Position numbers and translations under genes: made by a program | In this document: positions 1 to 9,391 of the stretch, in pieces | How the letters are laid out: every line of letters starts with the position of its first letter | Numbering within the stretch: the stretch's first letter is position 1 | NCBI GenBank assembly: GCA_963767245.1 | Contig: CAVYDG010000018.1 | Coordinates: forward strand, 186,001-250,000 | Direction: 5' to 3' | From: Roseiarcus sp963767245 | GTDB lineage: Bacteria; Pseudomonadota; Alphaproteobacteria; Rhizobiales; Beijerinckiaceae | DNA length: 64,000 nucleotides | The notes under the pieces: model-generated | The model's database searches: none | Told to the model about the DNA's origin: nothing | The model's input: the letters and a program-made list of their open reading frames with translations, nothing else

Positions 1-1
1 G

Positions 2-1039
2 GCGGCGATCGCGCTCGGCACCACGACCTTCACCATGTCGGCGCTGCCGGGGACGCCGGCGATCCAGAACGCGATCCCGATGCCGTTCTTCGGCACCACG
101 CCGTTCGCCGCGCCGGGGCTCGGCATCATCGCCGCGATCGTGATGTTCAGCTTCGGCATGTGGTGGCTTGGACGCGCCGAGCGGAGCGCCCGCGCCAGAG
201 GCGAAGGCTATGGCGATGCGGCGCCGGCCGCCGGCGGCGCGGAGCAAGCGGCCGAGGATCTCGTCGTGCGCGAGCGGGCGACGACCGCAAGCACGTTCGA
301 CCCGCCGGAGGCGGCGCATGGGCGCCCGAGCGCGGACGGCCCGCCGATCGCGCTCGCGGCGCTGCCGCTGGTCATCGTCGTCGCCGTCAATCTCGCGATG
401 TCGTTCTTCGTTCTGCCGCGCATGAACGCATCGTTCCTCGCCGACAAGGCCTGGGGCGCGACCTCGCTCGCCGCGGTCGGCGGCGTGTGGGCGGTGGTGA
501 CGGCGCTAGCGGTCGCGATCGTCGTTCTGATCGCGGTCAACTTTCGCCGCCTGCCGGCGCTGCGCGACAGCATGGACGCCGGCGCCAACGCCTCCGTCCT
601 GCCGGTGGTGAGCGTGGCGAGCCTGGTCGGCTTCGGCTCGGTCGTCGCCGCGCTGCCGGCGTTCGCGCTGGTGCGCGACTGGGTGCTCGGCATCGAGGGC
701 GGGGTGCTGGTGTCGCTGGCGGTGGCGACCAATGTGCTCGCGTCATTGACCGGCTCGGCCTCGGGGGGCCTCACGATCGCGCTCGATGCGCTGGGCGCGA
801 CCTATCTCAAGCTGGCGCACGAGCAGGGCATAGACCCGGGGCTCCTGCACCGGGTTGCGGTCATCGGCGCCGGCACGCTCGACAGCCTGCCGCACAACGG
901 CGCCGTGGTGACGCTGCTCGCGGTCTGCAACTCGACCCACCGCGAGAGCTATCTCGACATCGTGATGGTCTCGATCGTCGGCGGCCTACTGGCGCTTGCG
1001 GCGGTGATTGTGCTCGGGAGCGCGGTCGGGTCGTTTTAG
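2..1039 (+). CDS. GntP-family permease, 3' part of gene
   Basis: C-terminal ~345 residues of a gluconate/organic-anion:H+ symporter of the GntP family in the inner membrane. The frame is open from base 2, so the true start lies upstream of the window. The signature ALPGTPAIQNAIPMPFFGTT lies at the start of the visible part, followed by hydrophobic segments and a loop rich in Ala, Gly and charged residues. The end contains HRVAVIGAGTLDSLPHNGAV, also typical of the family. The substrate cannot be read from the sequence. A second, 123-bp copy of its 3' region (bases 830-952) lies at 1758-1880. Confidence 0.85.
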   Translation, partial: AAIALGTTTFTMSALPGTPAIQNAIPMPFFGTTPFAAPGLGIIAAIVMFSFGMWWLGRAERSARARGEGYGDAAPAAGGAEQAAEDLVVRERATTASTFDPPEAAHGRPSADGPPIALAALPLVIVVAVNLAMSFFVLPRMNASFLADKAWGATSLAAVGGVWAVVTALAVAIVVLIAVNFRRLPALRDSMDAGANASVLPVVSVASLVGFGSVVAALPAFALVRDWVLGIEGGVLVSLAVATNVLASLTGSASGGLTIALDALGATYLKLAHEQGIDPGLLHRVAVIGAGTLDSLPHNGAVVTLLAVCNSTHRESYLDIVMVSIVGGLLALAAVIVLGSAVGSF

Positions 1040-1157
1040 CCCTAAGCATGCTGTTCTCGCCATAAGTGTTAGGGTGCCATGACCATTAGGACATGACAAT
1101 TTGTGCGGCGCAGCATGGGGAGAGCCTCGGACGACGCGAAAGAGGGGAAAACGCGTT

Positions 1158-1688
1158 ATGAGAATTTCAAGCATCGTCGGTTTGGGCCTGGTAATCCTGA
1201 CGACCACAGCCGGTGTCACCGGTTCAGCGACTGCAAATGCTTATAATTTTGAGTTTTCAGATGCTGACGGCGACGTCGCTGGTTCTGGCACTTTCACAAC
1301 CGGACCGGGGCCTTCCCCCTACACCGTAACGGGAATCAGCGGGTCGGCAATCGATACTTCCTTCGATGCTCTTCCGACTGCCATCACGGGAGTTTATACT
1401 GGCGTGGGTACCGATAATCTGTTATTCTTTCCGGTACCCCCTGAGGCCGCCTACGTCGATAACCTTGGAATTTCGTTCAATACTGCCGACGGCAACTTAT
1501 TTAATATATTCTATGTCGAAGGCTATGCTGTTGTAACGCGTGTCGTAACCGGCGCGGACGTGGATTTTTCCGTGACTCAGGTTGTTCCGGAGCCTTCCAC
1601 CTGGGCGATGATGGCGCTGGGCATGGCCGGTCTGGGGTTTCTCTCTTCTCGCGGCAAAAAATGCCTCACCACCCCGGCGAGCGCTTGA
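1158..1688 (+). CDS. PEP-CTERM sorting-domain protein
   Basis: About 176 residues. The ATG at 1158 follows AGAGGGGAAA and opens a signal peptide (residues ~1-26, cut near SATA-NA). The mature part is Gly/Thr/Asp rich and beta-like. The C-terminus has VPEPSTWAMMALG, a transmembrane stretch and a basic tail (SSRGKK): the PEP-CTERM signal processed by exosortase-type enzymes in exopolysaccharide-producing bacteria. No exosortase is in this window. Base composition is less GC-rich than the neighbours. The mature domain resembles the anchor-less exported protein at 48820-49260. Precise function unknown. Confidence 0.8.
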   Translation: MRISSIVGLGLVILTTTAGVTGSATANAYNFEFSDADGDVAGSGTFTTGPGPSPYTVTGISGSAIDTSFDALPTAITGVYTGVGTDNLLFFPVPPEAAYVDNLGISFNTADGNLFNIFYVEGYAVVTRVVTGADVDFSVTQVVPEPSTWAMMALGMAGLGFLSSRGKKCLTTPASA

Positions 1689-1757
1689 ACGTTCAGGGTA
1701 GTACGGCGGCACTTGTACTTGTAATTGCATTGTTCGGGGGCGCCTGAGAGGCGCGAC

Positions 1758-1880
1758 ATCGACCCGAGACTCCTGCACCGCGTCGCGGTCATCGGCGCCG
1801 GGACGCTCGACAGCCTGCCGCACAACGGCGCGGTGGTCACGCTGCTCGCGGTCTGCAACTCGACCCACCGCGAGAGCTAT
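1758..1880 (+). pseudogene. Duplicated 3' fragment of the gntP-type permease gene
   Basis: These 123 bases align without gaps to 830-952 of the permease gene with only a few mismatches, and encode IDPRLLHRVAVIGAGTLDSL and onward to the residues HRESY. There is no start codon. The match stops at GAGAGCTATC, exactly where the IS remnant begins. It is a stranded fragment of the same or a paralogous permease gene. Confidence 0.8.
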
Positions 1881-2421
1881 CGTCCGGCTTTTTGAGGCCT
1901 GCTCGGACGAGCCGGATATGGAATACGCCCTGGTCGACGCCACCATCGTCAAGGTCCACCGCCACGGACAGGGCTCAAAAGGGGGACTCAAAGCCAGGCC
2001 ATCGGCCGCTCCAAAGGCGGCATGACCACCAAAATCCTGGCCCTCACCGACGCCCTCGGCAATCTCGTGCGCTTCATCCTGCTGCCTGGCCAGCGCTTTG
2101 ACACGGTCGGCGTGCCCCCTCTCATCGACGGCCTGTCCTTCGGTGCGCTGATCGCCGACAAAGCCTTCGACAGCAACGCCATCATCGCCGACCTGAACGC
2201 GCGGGGCGCCAAGATCGTCATTTCGCAGCATCCCCGGCGCGCACGCTCCCACCCGCTCGACGAGGAGATGTACAAGTGGCGCCATTTGATCGAAAACTTC
2301 TTCTGCAAGCTCAAGGAGTTCAAACGCATCGCCATGCGCGCCGACAAGACCGACACAAGCTTCGCCGCCATCATCAATCTTGCCGCAGCCGTGATAAACT
2401 CGCGATGAATCTCAACAGGCC
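1881..2421 (+). mobile_element. IS5-family (IS427-like) transposase remnant
   Basis: Two frames together encode the C-terminal part of a DDE transposase. Frame 1 reads RLFEACSDEPDMEYALVDAT and ends in a Gly-Ser-Lys-Gly run. Frame 2 resumes with SQAIGRSKGGMTTKILALTD and continues through FDSNAII and YKWRHLIENFFCKLKEF to 2408. The change of frame falls in AAAAGGGGGA near 1977-1986. It could be the -1 frameshift many IS427-group elements use, or a lesion. The N-terminal third is missing, replaced at 1881 by the gntP fragment. The right end (CAACAGGCC) touches the stop codon of the RND gene. Confidence 0.8.
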
Positions 2422-5400
2422 TTAGACGGCGGCCACCGCTTCCTTCTCAGGCGCCTTCGCGCGATAGAGCGTGATGTAGAACACCGGCAGCACCAGCAGC
2501 GTCAGCAGGGTGGCGACGAACAGGCCGCCCATGATGGCGAAGGCCATCGGGCCCCAGAAGACGGTCGGGGCGATCGGGATCAGGCCGAGCACGGTCGAGA
2601 TCGCGGTCAGCATGATCGGGCGGAAACGGGAAAGCGTCGCCTCGACCACTGCGTCCCAGATGTCGCGCCCCTCCGCTCGCTCGGTCTCGATCTGGTCGAT
2701 GAGGATGACGGCGTTGCGGGCGATCATGCCGACCAGCGCGAGAATGCCGAGGATGGCGACGAATCCGAGCGGCCGGTTGGAGATCAAAAGCGCGAGCACA
2801 ATGCCGATCAGGCCGAGCGGCACCGTCGCCACGACCAGCGCCACCCGCCCGAAGCTGTGCAGCTGCATCATCAGGAAGAGCAGCATCAGGAACAAAGCCG
2901 CCGGCAGGAGCGCGAACACCGACGCCTGCGACTGGGCGCTCTCCTCGACCGTGCCGCCGACGGCGATGTGGTAACCGGAAGGCAGGCTCGCCTCGAGCTT
3001 GTCGATCGCCGGCTGGATCGAGGCGACCGCGCCTTCCGGCGTCGCGCCGTTGTTGACGTCGGCCTGCACAGTCAGCGTCGGGACCCGGTCGCGGCGCCAG
3101 ATCAGCGGAAATTCCTGATCGAAATCGAAGGTCGCGATCTGGCTCAGCGGCACGGTCCGCCCGCCGGGCAGCGGCAGTTGCAGCGACCGCAGAGTGGAGA
3201 GCGAAACGCGCTGCTCGTCGTTGGCGCGAGCAACGACATTGATGAGATAGATGCCGTCGCGAACCTGGGTGATCGGGGTCCCGCTCATGACTGCGTTCAG
3301 CGTGTCGGCCAGCGTCTGCGAGCTCAAGCCGAGCAGCCGCGCCTGATCCTGGTCGATCCTGACGCGAACCTCGCGCGAGGGCTCCATCCAGTCGAAATTT
3401 ATGAGCCGCACATTCGCATTCTCGCCCATCGCCTGGCCAAGCTTGAGCGCGATTGCGCGCACTTCAGCCGCGTCCGGGCCGCTCACCCGATACTGCACCG
3501 GCCAGCCGACCGGCGGCCCGAGCTCGAGCGGAGAAACCCGGACGATTGCGCTCGGCAATTGCTCAGCCAGCGCCTTTTCGAGCTTCAAGTGCAGCCGGTC
3601 GCGCGCCGGCACGTCCTTGGCGATGACCACGCTTTGCGAGAAAAAGTCATTGGCGAGCTTGACGTCGAGCGGCAGGTAGAAACGGATCGCGCCGCGGCCG
3701 ACATAGGTGCTCCAGCTGGCGACGTCGGGATCGTCCTTGAGCATCGCGTCGAGCTTCGCCGACGCAGTCTGGCTGCCGTAGATCGAGGCGTTTTGCGGCA
3801 GCGTCAGGTCGACGGTTAGCTCCGGGCGGTCGGAGGCGGGAAAGAATTGTCGCGGCACATAGGGCAGGGCGAGCAGCGAAGCAGCGAAACAGGCGAGCGT
3901 CACCGCAATGGTGATCCAGCGGACTCGCATGGCGCCGACGAGGATCGAGCGGAAGGTCCGCATGACGAAGTTGGGCTCGGCGGCGGTCGCGGTCTCCGGC
4001 TTCTTGAGCAGCCAGACGCCGAGCAACGGCGCAAACAGCACCGCGACGAACCACGACACGATCAGCGCGATCGTCACCACGGCGAAGATCGAGAACGTGT
4101 ATTCGCCGGCGGCGCTGCGGGCGAAGCCGATCGGCACGAAGCCGGCGATGGTGACGAAGGTGCCGGTCAGCATCGGCAAAGCCAGGGTCTTATAGGCGAA
4201 CGACGCCGCTTCCTCCTTGCTGTCGCCCGCGGCGAGGCGGGTGGTCATGACGTCGATGGTGGTCATGGCGCTGTCGACGAGCAGGCTCAGCGATATGATG
4301 AGGGCGCCGAGCGAGATGCGCTGAAGGTCGATATGCATCGCCGCCATGATCGGAAACACGATTGCGATGGTCAGCGGAATGGTCAGCGCCACCACCGAGC
4401 CCGGCCTCAACCCTAAGCTGATGATGCTCACCGCCATGATGATGGCGATCGCCTGCCAGAGCAATTCCATGAACTCGCCGATCGCGGTCTGGACGACGAC
4501 CGGCTGATCGGACACGAGCTGGGCGTCGATGCCGAGCGGCAGGTTGGCGACGCTCTCGTCGACCGCTTTCTTCACGTTACGGCCGAGCGTCAGGATGTCG
4601 CCGCCGTCGCGCATCGCGATCGCAAGGCCGATCGCCGGTTTGCCGTTGACGCGGAACATCGGCTGGGGCGGATCGGAATAGGCGCGCCTGACGGTGGCGA
4701 TGTCGCGCAGCCGGATCAGCCGGCCGTTGGACAGGAAGTTGACGTTGAGCAGGTCCGCTTCCGACCGGAAGGCGCCCGAAACCCTGAGCGAAATCGTCTC
4801 GTCGCCGGTCTGGAGCTCGCCGGCGGGACTGACCGCGTTCTGGGCTCGCAGCGCCGCGATCAACGCCGTGCGGTCGATGCCGAGGCCAGCCAGCTCCGCC
4901 ACCGAGAACTCGACGAAGATCTGCTCGTCCTGGGCGCCGATGAGCTCGATCTTCGACACGTCCGGAACTTGCAGCAGGCGCGAGCGGATGTCCTCGACAT
5001 CATCGCGCAGCTCGCGGTGGGTGAAGCCGTCGGCGGTGAAGCCATAGATCAGGCCGAAGGTGTCGCCGAAATCGTCGTTGAAGCCGGGTCCGACCACGCC
5101 GGCGGGCAGGGACCAGCGGATGTCGCCGATGTTCTTGCGCACCTGGTACCAGATGTCCGGCACCTCCGAGGGGCTGGTCGAGCCTTTCAGATTGACGAAG
5201 ATCGTCGTCAGGCCGGGGGTGGTGTAGCTGCGGAGGAAATCGAGACCCCGCGTCTCCTGCAGCTTGCGCTCGATGCGTTCGGTGACCTGTTGCAGCGTGT
5301 CGTCCATGGTCGCGCCGGGCCAGGCGGCCTGGACGATCATGGTGCGGAAGGTAAAGGGCGGATCCTCGGCGCGGCCGAGATTGAGAAACGAGGCGACGCC

Positions 5401-5481
5401 GGCGAGCGTCGCCGCGGCCATGAGGAAGACGATGAACGAGCGATGCTTGAGCGCCCAATCGGAAAGATTTAGCCCCGTCAC
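2422..5481 (-). CDS. RND-family efflux permease (AcrB/MexB-type)
   Basis: 1019-residue inner-membrane proton-driven pump of the hydrophobic/amphiphilic efflux class. An N-terminal helix (~12-32) is followed by a porter domain, a TM bundle (~335-500), a second porter domain and a second TM bundle (~850-1010). TM4 reads LLVDSAMTT: the first Asp of the usual DD proton-relay pair is kept and the second position is Ser. The GTG start overlaps the adaptor's stop as GTGA, so the two are translationally coupled. No TolC-like partner is in the window. The TAA stop sits exactly at the edge of the IS remnant, so the last residues may have been altered by the insertion. Confidence 0.93.
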   Translation of the reverse strand: MTGLNLSDWALKHRSFIVFLMAAATLAGVASFLNLGRAEDPPFTFRTMIVQAAWPGATMDDTLQQVTERIERKLQETRGLDFLRSYTTPGLTTIFVNLKGSTSPSEVPDIWYQVRKNIGDIRWSLPAGVVGPGFNDDFGDTFGLIYGFTADGFTHRELRDDVEDIRSRLLQVPDVSKIELIGAQDEQIFVEFSVAELAGLGIDRTALIAALRAQNAVSPAGELQTGDETISLRVSGAFRSEADLLNVNFLSNGRLIRLRDIATVRRAYSDPPQPMFRVNGKPAIGLAIAMRDGGDILTLGRNVKKAVDESVANLPLGIDAQLVSDQPVVVQTAIGEFMELLWQAIAIIMAVSIISLGLRPGSVVALTIPLTIAIVFPIMAAMHIDLQRISLGALIISLSLLVDSAMTTIDVMTTRLAAGDSKEEAASFAYKTLALPMLTGTFVTIAGFVPIGFARSAAGEYTFSIFAVVTIALIVSWFVAVLFAPLLGVWLLKKPETATAAEPNFVMRTFRSILVGAMRVRWITIAVTLACFAASLLALPYVPRQFFPASDRPELTVDLTLPQNASIYGSQTASAKLDAMLKDDPDVASWSTYVGRGAIRFYLPLDVKLANDFFSQSVVIAKDVPARDRLHLKLEKALAEQLPSAIVRVSPLELGPPVGWPVQYRVSGPDAAEVRAIALKLGQAMGENANVRLINFDWMEPSREVRVRIDQDQARLLGLSSQTLADTLNAVMSGTPITQVRDGIYLINVVARANDEQRVSLSTLRSLQLPLPGGRTVPLSQIATFDFDQEFPLIWRRDRVPTLTVQADVNNGATPEGAVASIQPAIDKLEASLPSGYHIAVGGTVEESAQSQASVFALLPAALFLMLLFLMMQLHSFGRVALVVATVPLGLIGIVLALLISNRPLGFVAILGILALVGMIARNAVILIDQIETERAEGRDIWDAVVEATLSRFRPIMLTAISTVLGLIPIAPTVFWGPMAFAIMGGLFVATLLTLLVLPVFYITLYRAKAPEKEAVAAV

Positions 5482-6587
5482 GAAGTCGCCCCGAGGAGCC
5501 GGACCTTCTGGCCCGGATGCAGCGCCTGAACGCCCGCGGTCACCACCACGTCGCCGGGCTCGAGCCCCTGCGAGATCACCGCCGTCGCCGGATCGAACCG
5601 CTCAACCTCGACGTTGCGCAGCGCAACCGTGAGGCTCGCCGGATCGACGATCCACACCGCCGGCTGGCGATCGATCGAGGTGAGCGCGCTCGCCGGAATC
5701 GAGATGCCCTTGCCGCCCTCGAGCTGGAGGCGCCCGGTCACCGTCGCGCCGAGGCGCATCGCCTCCGGGTGATCGATCAGGCTGAGCCTGACGCGGAAAG
5801 TCCGGGTGACCGGATCGGCCTGCGGATCGACGGTGCGCACGCGCGCCTTCGCGGTCACCGACGGGTCGTCGGCGAGCGCGATCGTGACCGTCGCGTCGGT
5901 GGGCGCGGCGCGGAGAACCTGGGCCGGAACGTCGAACACGGCGTCGCGCCCGTCCTGCCGGGCGATAGTGAAGATCGGCTGGCCTGCCTGCACCACCTCG
6001 CCCGATTCGGCTGAACGGGCAGTGATCGTCCCCGAGACATTGGCCTTGAGCTCGGTGAAGCTCACGCGGTCCTGGGCGATGTCGAGTTGCGCGCTCGCGT
6101 CGTCGACCCGCGCCTGCGCCGTCGTTAGCCCCTGGTTCGCTGCATCGAAAATCGCCCGGGTGGTGAAGCCCCGCTCCATCAAGTGGTTCTGGCGGTCGAA
6201 ATTACCCTGCGCCTCGACCTCCTGGGCTCGCGCGGCGGCGAGCGCCGCCTGCGCCGAGCGGAGCGCGTTCAGTTCGTCCTGCGGATCGAGCTTCGCCAGC
6301 ACCTCGTCCGGCTCGACCTTGTCGCCCACCCCGCCTTTCCGCTCGATGATCCGCCCGCCAATGCGGAAGGCGAGGTTGACCTCGTTCTCGGCCCGGATAT
6401 CGCCGGTCAGCACGACCGAATCGCCGACAACGCCCTTTTCCACGGTGACGGTGCGGACCGGGCGCGGCTGGGGCGGCTCGGTCTTGGTTTGCTGATTGCA
6501 GCCGGCCAGCACGAACGCCAGCACGGGCGCGACGACGAGCGCGCGAGCGAGACCGCGCGCTGCCGGATAACGGGTGCATGGAGCCAA
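5478..6587 (-). CDS. RND periplasmic adaptor (HlyD/AcrA-type lipoprotein)
   Basis: Membrane fusion protein linking the RND permease to an outer-membrane channel. I chose the TTG at 6587 (369 aa) because AGAGGA lies 7 bases upstream and it gives a compact lipoprotein signal ending in the lipobox FVLAGC. A longer frame reaches 6677 but adds an unlikely N-terminus. Domains in order: lipoyl-like half (VNLAFRIGGRI), alpha-helical hairpin with Ala/Glu/Gln heptads (~100-180), second lipoyl half, then beta-barrel and membrane-proximal domains. It is the first gene of the operon with the permease. Confidence 0.92.
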   Translation of the reverse strand: MAPCTRYPAARGLARALVVAPVLAFVLAGCNQQTKTEPPQPRPVRTVTVEKGVVGDSVVLTGDIRAENEVNLAFRIGGRIIERKGGVGDKVEPDEVLAKLDPQDELNALRSAQAALAAARAQEVEAQGNFDRQNHLMERGFTTRAIFDAANQGLTTAQARVDDASAQLDIAQDRVSFTELKANVSGTITARSAESGEVVQAGQPIFTIARQDGRDAVFDVPAQVLRAAPTDATVTIALADDPSVTAKARVRTVDPQADPVTRTFRVRLSLIDHPEAMRLGATVTGRLQLEGGKGISIPASALTSIDRQPAVWIVDPASLTVALRNVEVERFDPATAVISQGLEPGDVVVTAGVQALHPGQKVRLLGATS

Positions 6588-6727
6588 GTCGCGGTCCTCT
6601 GGCGGAAGAGGGCCTGTGCTTATCGCGCAACCGCACGCGGCGCAACGCGCCAAGGATCTGCTCCTACCCCGCCGCAAGGACGCGGCGAGGCTGGTTTGCG
6701 CGAGGCTTCAACCGCTTTCGGGCCGGC

Positions 6728-7319
6728 TCAGCTGCGGCGCTGGCCGCCGCCCCGATTGCCCCCGCCGCGATTGTGGCCACCGGTTCGGTTATGGCCGCCC
6801 CCACGATTGCCGCCGCCGGGGCGATGGCCGGAGCCCCCGCCGTGACCCGGTCTGTTATGGGCCGGTCTGTTGTTGTTCGGCCGGTTGTGGTTTGGACGGT
6901 TATTGCCGGGGCGATTGTGGTTCGGCCGAGTTGTGGCCGGGGCGGTGGCCGGGCCGATTGTGGTTTGGCCGGTTGTTGTGACCCGGACGATGGACCGGCC
7001 GGTTGTGGTGGTGAACGACGTGGGTAGTCCGGTGGACGGTGCGATGGTTCCATCCGTGCCAGCCGGCGCGGCCGCCCCAGCCAAATCCGCGCCGCCAGGC
7101 GTAGCCGCACCAGTACCAGCCCGGGCCTTGCCAGGCCGAATTGTACCAGCAGTAATTCCTGCCGCCCCAGACGAACTGGGCGTTCTCGACCGGCGAGCTC
7201 TCGGCGAGCGAATCGCGGACCGCGAACCCGCCGACGCCAAGCGTCGCCGAAGCGGGAAGAGCGAACTGCACGATCAACCCCGCCGCGATGGCGAGGGACA
7301 AGGCGAACCTGCGAAACAT
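6728..7319 (-). CDS. Exported Gly/Asn/His/Arg repeat-rich protein, frameshifted
   Basis: The ATG at 7319 follows GGAGGAATTC. A signal peptide (~1-25, ending PASA) leads to a Trp/Tyr/Gly-rich core with VWGGRNYCWYNSAW and GWYWCGYAWRRG, a motif I associate with small exported rhizobial proteins of unknown role. Then come tandem units of the RPNHNRPG and RPGNN type. The first frame stops at 6900. The repeat continues in the next frame (HNRPNNNRPAHNRPGHGGGS) to 6728. The frames rejoin if one extra base near 6929 is removed. Either slippage in the repeat or a sequencing error explains this. It diverges from the downstream phosphoesterase. Confidence 0.6.
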
Positions 7320-7500
7320 TGACGAATTCCTCCGCAAAGCCCGATTGTCGGCGGCGACCCTTGAACGCGAGATGAATGGCAGGGACCGTCCTCGCGTCCT
7401 TCGCCACGCCGCCGGCCCTCGCTACCGAACGGAAGCGCCGCATGCTATCACGGCGCCGGCCCGGAAAATTCCCCGCCGACGGCCAAGCGAGCGCCCGCCT

Positions 7501-9303
7501 TTGATCCCCTCGAGCGTCGAATCCGGACCGCAACGCCCCAAGCCCGGTCGCGGAGACGCCGCTCATCGACCCGCGCGACGGCGATGCGGAGGACGACGCT
7601 TCGAGCCCCAAGCAGAAGTCGCTGCTCGCGATCGCCGGCAGCCTCCTGGCCGAGATCAGCCTGACGAAACTTGCTGCTCGCGTGGGCGGCGTCGATCGTG
7701 CTTCCGGCGGCGATCCTGGGTCTCGCGCCGCTGGTCGCGACCGCATGGGTCGGCGACATCTGGTCCAGGTTGCTGGAACTGTACGGAATCGGCGCCGGGC
7801 TGGTGCTGGTCGCTGTCGCCGGCGCGGGCTGGATCGGCTGGCGGCCGTTGTTTCGCGTGGCGGAAGCGAATTTCTGGGCGCTCAACGCCTTGGGCGTTCA
7901 GCCTGGATACGCCTTGTGCCGCGAGGCGATCCGGCATCTCGCCGAGCGAGCGTTCAAGCCAAGGAGCGGCGCCGAGCTCGCGCGCATGCGCGCCATGAGC
8001 TGCGCCGGCGCCGGAATCCTCCTCGCTTTGATCGCGGCCGTGGTCGCGATCGCCGTTTGGCCGGCGACGCGGTGGATCGGATCGGCGTCGGACCTCGCCG
8101 CGCCGCTCCACCTGATCTGGCCCACGCTCGCCAACGCCGTCGTCATCATGTCGGCCTATCTGGCCGCGGCGTCGCTCGTCTGGGGATTCGCCGACGCCAC
8201 CACCGACCAGCCGCTCGACCTCGAAGGGTTTGACGCCGCGCCGCCGGGCGGGCGCGTCTGGCGGGTAGCCCATCTCTCCGACATCCATATCGTCGGCGAG
8301 CGCTACGGCTTTCGCATCGAGAGCGGGCGGGGCGGGCCGCGCGGCAACGAGCGGCTGAGGCGGGTCATGGCCCGCCTGGAAGAGGCGCACGCCGCCCGGC
8401 CGCTGGACCTCGTCCTCATCACCGGAGACATGACCGACGCCGGGCGCTCGGCCGAATGGGTGGAATTCCTCGACCTTGTCGCCCGCCATCCCGACCTCGC
8501 CGGGCGGATGCTCATCCTGCCGGGGAACCACGACGTCAATATCGTCGATCGCGCCAATCCGGCGCGTCTCGATCTGCCCGTTCAGCCCGGCCAAGAGCCT
8601 GCGCAAGATGCGCGCGCTGTCGGCGATCGCGGCCGTCGGCGGCGACCGCCTGCGCCTGATAGGGGAGGGCGGTGAGCCTGGGCTCACGCTCACGGCGGCG
8701 CTCGAGCCGCACCGCCAGGCGATCGGACTTTCGCCGATCAGGGCGGCTTGAGGCTGTCGAACCGTCTCGCCCGGCTTTGGGACGAGCTGTTCCCGCTGAT
8801 CGCGCCGCCTCAGGATGAGGATGGCCTCGGGGTCGCCATTCTCAATTCGAACGCCGACACCAATTTCTCGTTCACCAATGCGCTTGGAATGATTCCGGCC
8901 GCCGACGCGCGCCGGCTCACCGCGGCGTTCGACCATTATCCCAAAGCCCGCTGGATCGTGGCGCTGCACCATCATCTGATCGAATATCCGATGCCGGTCA
9001 CGGCGTTCTCCGAACGCATCGGCACCGCGCTCGTCAACGGCAGCTGGTTTCAGCGCGTGCTCAAGCCCTATGCCGGCCGCGTCGTCGTCATGCACGGCCA
9101 CCGCCATGTCGACTGGATCGGCGCCTGCGGCGATCTCAAGATCGTCTCCGCTCCCTCGCCGGTGATGGCGCCGCAATCCGCGCCGACGCATTTCTATGTC
9201 CACGCGCTGGCCGCGGGGCCGGACGGGCGGCTGCGCGCTGATGGTCCCAGAGCGCATCGACATCGGCCCCGGCGAAGAGGTCGCCCAGATCAGTATTCTT
9301 TAG
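7501..9303 (+). CDS. Membrane-anchored calcineurin-like metallophosphoesterase, several frameshifts
   Basis: Four hydrophobic segments (first one reads IVLPAAILGLAPLVATAWVG) precede a metallophosphoesterase domain. Its metal ligands lie in AHLSDIHI, LITGDMTD, ILPGNHDV, ALHHHLIEYP and MHGHRHVDW. The product spans three frames. One-base insertions fit near 7671 (ACTTGCTG), 8577 (CCC run) and 9237. A one-base deletion fits near 8728 (TTT run). Correcting all four gives one continuous protein ending IDIGPGEEVAQISIL at 9303. The start is unclear: an upstream frame supports coding from about 7515, and TTG at 7501 is one option. Substrate unknown (UDP-diacylglucosamine hydrolases and cyclic-nucleotide phosphodiesterases share the fold). 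Confidence 0.65.
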
Positions 9304-9391
9304 ATTTGATTCGCGACAGGGACATCGGGATTGCTCGAAACATTACGCCGCGCCAAAATGGCATGAGCACGGGCAATATTAGGGATGTCGA

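Noticed and set aside
160..1065. Long Arg-rich open frame overlapping the GntP gene
   Set aside because: Composition is that of an out-of-frame shadow of GC-rich coding sequence; the GntP frame has clear family motifs.
1970..1990. Classical slippery heptamer for programmed frameshifting in the IS5-type remnant
   Set aside because: The tract AAAAGGGGGA does not fit the X-XXY-YYZ pattern exactly; a -1 shift is possible, but the element is truncated anyway.
2857..3819. 320-codon open frame opposite the RND gene
   Set aside because: Antisense shadow rich in Arg/Gln/Asp with no domain; the minus-strand RND frame is certain.
7656..9263. 535-codon minus-strand frame over the metallophosphoesterase
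   Set aside because: No recognisable domain, Arg/Asp/Pro biased; the plus-strand metal-binding motifs are unmistakable even though frameshifted.
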